A stretch of 64,000 bases of DNA from Temnothorax longispinosus. Lineage: Eukaryota > Arthropoda > Insecta > Hymenoptera > Formicidae. Made by a program: the position numbers and the translations under genes. Below the pieces are notes generated by a model. It was not told where the DNA came from. It saw only the letters and a program-made list of their open reading frames with translations, and made no database searches. The stretch spans positions 11,572,433 to 11,636,432 of the forward strand of contig NC_092358.1 of the NCBI RefSeq assembly GCF_030848805.1, given 5' to 3'. Of the stretch, positions 58,772-64,000 are shown one piece after another (position 1 is the first letter of the stretch; each line of letters begins with the position of its first letter).

Positions 58772-61700
58772 TAGGTTAATTTATGATTTCGCTGAAGCGG
58801 TAGTTCGACAACGAGCGTGAGAGAGGATCATAAATGCAGGTTACGGATAATCGCGCGTAGCGGGACGTAAACTCGCACTCTCCCCTCCCCATCCCTTTCT
58901 CCCTACTGTTATTTGTTCGTCGAATTATCGGGGAACGGCGCGCAAAGCAGTTATATTCGTCGTCCGAATTCTCCGTTTCCGCCCCGAGACTCGAGCGCGC
59001 TAACTCGCAAAGACGCCGGTGGTCGTTCCTCTAATTGAATTCCGGCGAAATTGCGACGTCCATTAAGCGCGGCACGCGAGAGAACACGAGCGACTTTTCA
59101 CGGCGGCGGACGCCGACGTGCGCGCGCGAGACTTTTTCCGCGTTAAATTACTCGGCGTCTCCCTGAGCCATGGAAACAAAAACCGTATTATTGAGCGCGA
59201 CGCGTGTCTCCCTTTTTTTTCTTTCAACTCGATGTACACTTGCCCCTCGATTTACGCGGAGTATTCGTTCCATTTATGGTTTTTTGTTACGCGGCTGAGA
59301 ATCGGGTAAATGGAATCTGTCAGTCCAAGAAAAAAAATACGTAAGAGAAAATTCCGTGTATGTTGTAGAAATATTTATTTCACATTTAATTTTCTTTATT
59401 TGCACGAGGTGCAGAGAAGTAAAATTGTTGCGCGGATAAGCTTAACGTGCTCTCCACAAGTCAACCGAAAAAGGTCAGAATAATATAATAAGCACAATTA
59501 AGTAAGCTTTTGTGTGTGTGTGTGTGGCTCACTGATATATAATAATTTGAATAAATATCACAGACAGATATATTTTTTAAACGCAACTAAAATGAGATCG
59601 CATACAAAAAGTATTGCGTAAACAGTAAACGGAAGGATTATTTACCGCGTAAATCGAGGGATGAGTGTAGATTTAATTTTCATCTAACAGAGATTGAAGA
59701 TTAAAAATGAGCGATCTAGCGGAGAGATTTCGCAGAAAGTTCTCCTTCGCGTATCCGAGAGAGAGAGAAACGCGACGATTTCAGAACGCGATGCGTACGT
59801 GCGTCCATCAGAGAGCCAGGCTTAAAATCCACGCGCGAGTCATTTCGGAGCGAAGTCGTCTCGTCGCTCGCATAAAGAAATCCGAACTCACGAGGACTGG
59901 CGCGGCTGACTTTAGACCCCGGGCACGTCCGTGATCCCCAAAGTGAGAAACGTCTGCCGCATTTACGTGTTCTCACGGCAAATCTCGAGGTCCGCGCGCG
60001 CGCTCGCGCGAGATCGCGACGATTGTGAAGGCTGATAATTCAAGCGGCGGAAACACGATTTTTCTTTGACCAGGCTTAATCCGCCGTTATACAACTCGGC
60101 GCGCGGGCAAATCTTATTTATATGCATAAAATACGCCGCGCGTAATGCGTGTCCCTCGAGCCCCCAGATCTCCTGGGCGATATACCCGGATTGTTCCGGG
60201 CGAGATATGTATGTTTGTGGGACACTCAGAGGACATTGCATCAACATTTAAATCTGACGAGATGTCGGGGGGCCTTGTACGTATACAACGAGTGAAATTC
60301 GGGGGCCGTTGGGATCCCCGACGTACGCGGGGCGTATTCACGCGCCGTGCGACACGATTCGCAAGCGCACCGGAATTCCGTGTATCCTCGTCATTACACC
60401 TGCCGGCCGCGGCTAACAATTCCATTATACGAGCCGGGCACCGAGGACCGCGAAGTTGCCTCCCTCGAGTGAGACGGACCGTTCCCCGTAATTAGATATT
60501 CGTAAATGCAGCTACCTCGGTCGACATCGTATTGTCGAGGCGAGTATTCTCCCGTGACGTTCATACAGACCGTCCGGTTGCCAGTATAGCCGCGCCGCAC
60601 AGACTCGGTATTCTCATTCATTATTACTCTCCTATCATCACTAATTCAAGACCTCAATTACGGTTCACGGTAATTTGGGAGACGTTAGAATTAAATTAAG
60701 CGCATCTTCGATCGGGATACGTACCCGAAAGGGCATCACATCGTATCGCGAGAACGAATCTAATTCCCGCATATAAAGTAGATCCAGTAAAAACACATCT
60801 AAAGTTTAAATCGAATTCTTAAGTTCGTCTCTATTACAAAATCTCCGTCTGTTTTTAGAAAAATGAGAGAAAAAGAAAGTATATGCGCGGTCTGTTAAAT
60901 CTCTTATAATGGCATGAGCTGTACTATAAAAAGACAATTGCAAAAGAATATAATAAAGCTAGACGTCAGTTTGAAAATTTTCAAGTTAGAACAATCTGGA
61001 ATTCAAGTTCTTCTCGTTTGAAACATTTCATTCGTAAATCTTTATATATCGCAAAAGAGTGAAAAAATTAGAAATACTGCGGAGAGGGAAAAAGTTTGAG
61101 AAACACTGGTAATAATCCTAAGTCCACCATAAATCAGCAGGGCGATACGTATCGTGCAATATTAGCGAGGAGCAATAAAAAATGGCGTTTACAATTAAAG
61201 CAGCGGAAAAATCGGCTTGGAAGATATCTGAGAGGCAGGTTTACGGGTAACTCATCCCAGTTCGCGTTGGTAGTTTGTTCGTCCCTTTTTCATCGAGTGA
61301 GATCGCCTTCTCGTCGGTGCACCGGATGTAGACGCGAGGAAAAAGGAAGGCGAGGTGCAAGGGAAAATTTATTAACGATAACAGATAACGTGACGTAAGA
61401 GAGTTGCTCCGGCTGTGCGCGGCTGTGATGCGGAAAAAAAGAAAGTGAAAAAAGTAAGCGCGCGCGCGCAAGAGAGAGGGTTCGATAACGCCGGGACTGC
61501 AACGGATATCGCGTGCTGCAATTATTATAAATATCATAGGCCGAGTTGTATGTAGCGTAGAAACGGCTTTATATCGCTTTCCTGCGAAAAAATTTAAATT
61601 ATATTCGTTTCCTAAAATATTAAATATAAAATTTATCAACTCAAAAAGAAAATCGAAACGGTAGAACCAGTCGAAAAATAATGAAAGAGAAATTATTACA

Positions 61701-62538
61701 GACCTGAGATTTTATATAATCCTTCTTGATATCTCTTTGGAATGACGATAAGTCTGCAGGAATTTAATAACAAGAATTAACGGACCCGTTCTCTGCCGAA
61801 AGAAACCCGAATAAATGAGAGACACGTTAATAATGTCGCGCAAAGCCGCCATTAAATGTAAATTCGACGTTATCGTGCGAAATCACGACGGGTAACGACA
61901 AATTGAATTGCTTCCAGCCGAGTGACGTCTCCGGCAAAATTTTTACTTTCGTTCCGTCTCACCCGTCGAGTAATTCTCTCTCTTGTCTGTCTTCATTCCG
62001 CGCCGACCATTGTCGGTAATGACTGCGATAAATCGCGCGAAATATCTTGTCTCAAAGCAACAATGGACGGCGTTAATTACGGGCGGTGAGAGAATAAAGG
62101 CACGTCGACATTTAAACGAAGCCACGCTATATCGCAACGATCCAGCGAAGGATTTTTCACGCGTTGCTCAAAACATGCCGAATGACAAGATGTCATTTCT
62201 TTAGCGGATGAAAATATAATAGCGCAGAAAACGTAGAAAGCAAAAATGAGAATTCAAATCAAACGATTATTAATAAATTGCAATGTAAATTAATTCATTT
62301 AATCCCTTCGCCGTTAAATATTTCTTTGGTGAACATTATCAATCTAAAAGCACGAAATATAATACAGGAACTTTATATAATTATGAAAATTTCGGAATTT
62401 AATCGAGTAAATGTGTCTTAAGAGCTTAAAAGTATTAAATTTAAATATTAATACGCGACAACTCTAAAGCCGTAATTCAGGGGAATACTCAATATATATA
62501 AATATATATATCTCTATTTGCATTGAGAAATATATTCA
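58772..62538. other. Gene-poor stretch
   Basis: CpG-rich DNA at 58790-59310 and 59700-60620. A frame at 59707 with a good start context (TTAAAAATGAGCGATC) runs 75 codons, Arg-rich, with no domain. Otherwise nothing supportable. Confidence 0.4.
59510..59525. repeat. (GT)n short microsatellite
   Basis: Eight GT units. Confidence 0.9.
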
Positions 62539-63794
62539 CACTGAGAAAAATGTCCAGCAACTGTAATCGGAAAAAAACGTTCAACTACTTTGTCCGATCT
62601 ATTTCAAACGGATTTGGAGCTGTCCGATGAAGTAATGCATGCCTTTATCCAATGAAATGTAATTTCCGATAATATGTGAATGGAAAATGAGTCGCCGTTT
62701 ATTTGGTCGTTCAAATTACATCGGATTCATATCGGACATTGATTTCATCGGAAAAAAAACGAACTATTTTATCCGATTAAGCCTAATGTCCGATGTAATA
62801 TAATCCGATGTGATACAATCCGATGTAATATATGTTATATCCATCAAAAAATAGCCGATGAAATATAATAGCCGATAAAAGTGATATGCGATGAAAAATT
62901 ATCCGATGCAGACATCTCAGTATAGACAGCCGAGCGGCGAGCGGCGAGCGTGCGCGTACACGCCACATGGTCGTCCTTTGTTTCTGGCCTCTGCTCGGCA
63001 CACGTCGCCCGCGGTCGAGTTTAGCGCCGAAAAAAAACGCGTTTCACGCGCAGTGCACACGGTGGTCCATTCGATATCTCCGCTCTCTCGCAGGATCCAG
63101 CGTATCCGCCCGATCCTCCCAGCGCTCCTGAGATCTTCGCGCACCGGAGCCGTGACTCGCGTAACGGCGGGACGAACCCGGCTCGGTTTTCGCGGGAATC
63201 GCGGGTCTCGTGTATCGTGTCCTGCGTTTCGATCTCGAGTCTCAACGTCTGCAGTGTTACGGATTGCCCACGTGCTGAGTTAAGTTCCGTTTTGCAAGTG
63301 TAGTTTTGCAAGTAATTTTTCATCTCGAGTCTGACATCACAGTGGTGCGGATTGCATCATCCACTCGCGCGAGTTGGCGAGTGCCGGTTTCCGCTATAAT
63401 TTTCCGTTATAAGTGCATCATTTTTTTTTCGTGTAATGAGCGTAACAATGAGTGATTCTCGGAGTGATTCTATTAACTGTCTAACAACAATGAGAGCTAT
63501 GCTGGAAAAGTTTAACGTGGAAGAAGAAGTGATGGACAGGTTTCCGATCAGGTCTATTAATCTATTGATCGGATAAGATATACTCGGATTATCCGTCTAA
63601 AAATTAACAAACGGATATTTTGGATCGGATGTTCTTTAATCGGAATTCTGGAATCGGATATCTTTGGTCGGATATAATTTCGATCTGATCGGCTTTCTTT
63701 TCCGATCGAAAAGATCGGAAATATCCGTCTGTTAATTTTTGTACGGATTATCCGATTATTTTGATCGGAAAAAGGCTGGATTTTTTTCTCAGTG
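62539..63794. mobile_element. 1.26-kb DNA element with CACTGAGAAAAA ends and a CpG-rich core
   Basis: The left end CACTGAGAAAAATGTCCAGC and the right end in reverse complement CACTGAGAAAAAAATCCAGC match well. Flanks are TATATTCA on the left and CATATTCA on the right, a possible 8-bp duplication with one mismatch. The outer parts (62590-62900 and 63540-63780) carry many TCCGAT/ATCGGA motifs. The core (about 62920-63530) is CpG-rich, unlike the AT-rich ends, and includes the 46-codon ORF at 63436. This looks like an internal-deletion derivative that kept the promoter, leader and first exon of its parent, or a captured host fragment. Confidence 0.8.
63436..63576 (+). CDS. 46-residue ORF in the core of a DNA transposon
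   Basis: ATG at 63436 follows a CpG-rich leader and a T-rich run. The peptide begins MSVTMSDSRSDSINCLTTMR, continues with MLEKFNVEEEVMDRF and ends in IRSINLLIG at TAA 63574-63576. The last residues are read from the subterminal TCCGAT repeats. A donor-like ACAG|GTTTCC near 63537 would instead make this a first exon spliced before the repeats, leaving about 34 codons. The predicted helix with an acidic patch (EEEVMDRF) may start a transposase or captured host protein. I cannot name it. Confidence 0.4.
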   Translation: MSVTMSDSRSDSINCLTTMRAMLEKFNVEEEVMDRFPIRSINLLIG

Positions 63795-64000
63795 CATATT
63801 CAATGCTCACATGATTACATTATATTTCGTAGACAATCTCAAATAGCACGACCACGATTCCACGTAATTTTAAATTAAATACGCATTAGAGCTCTCTCGT
63901 TCATTGTAATTGTCAGAAAATCCGACATTATTTAAATCCGGTCGCGAGAGCGAATTAAAGGAAATAATGGCTCGTGGAGACTGGAACATCGGCGACGACA

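Noticed and set aside
63967..64000. ATG followed by 11 open codons at the right edge (MARGDWNIGDD)
   Set aside because: Cut by the window end and far too short; could be a coding start but cannot be judged.

Overview
This window looks like insect nuclear DNA, most probably from a hymenopteran such as an ant. That assignment is inference. It rests on AT-rich DNA mixed with very CpG-rich patches, many CT/GA and TA microsatellites, short TA-flanked palindromic transposons, Jockey-type LINE remains and splice-like signals. There are no operons and no long conserved open reading frames. I recognise no complete host gene. Most of the 64 kb reads as intron or intergenic DNA carrying many transposon layers.

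Layout. At 1.5-2.4 kb there is a candidate two-exon coding segment of unknown function. At 5.25-5.4 kb there is a 48-codon ORF. From 4.3 to 16.5 kb come a series of small inverted-repeat elements, a decayed Jockey-like LINE fragment on the minus strand, and a 98-bp sequence duplicated inside one of the elements. From 16.5 to 27.4 kb the DNA is mainly low-copy, CpG-rich and microsatellite-rich, with weak promoter-like signals. At 27.4-29.0 kb a 1.6-kb giant palindrome holds a second element in its loop. From 29 to 39 kb there is little beyond one small element and microsatellites. At 39.1-40.9 kb lies a composite repeat built of inverted modules and two opposed arrays of a 44-bp unit. From 40.9 to 50.9 kb the DNA is mostly featureless.

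The richest part is 50.99-54.66 kb. A palindromic element flanked by TA runs has been split by two further TA-flanked palindromes. The larger one (2.05 kb) carries the same exon-like coding segment, with a splice donor, in mirror image in both arms. A tandem pair of another palindromic element follows inside a TA microsatellite. Beyond it lie a 5'-truncated LINE copy (56.26-56.95 kb), a 1.02-kb TA-flanked element with GCGTCC subterminal repeats (57.75-58.77 kb), and a 1.26-kb element (62.54-63.79 kb) whose CpG-rich core carries a short ORF and resembles a 5' untranslated region plus first exon.

The genes do not form a pathway. The biological interest is in how the palindromic TA-targeting elements nest, share ends and retain coding fragments. 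Element boundaries were read by eye and may be off by a few bases.
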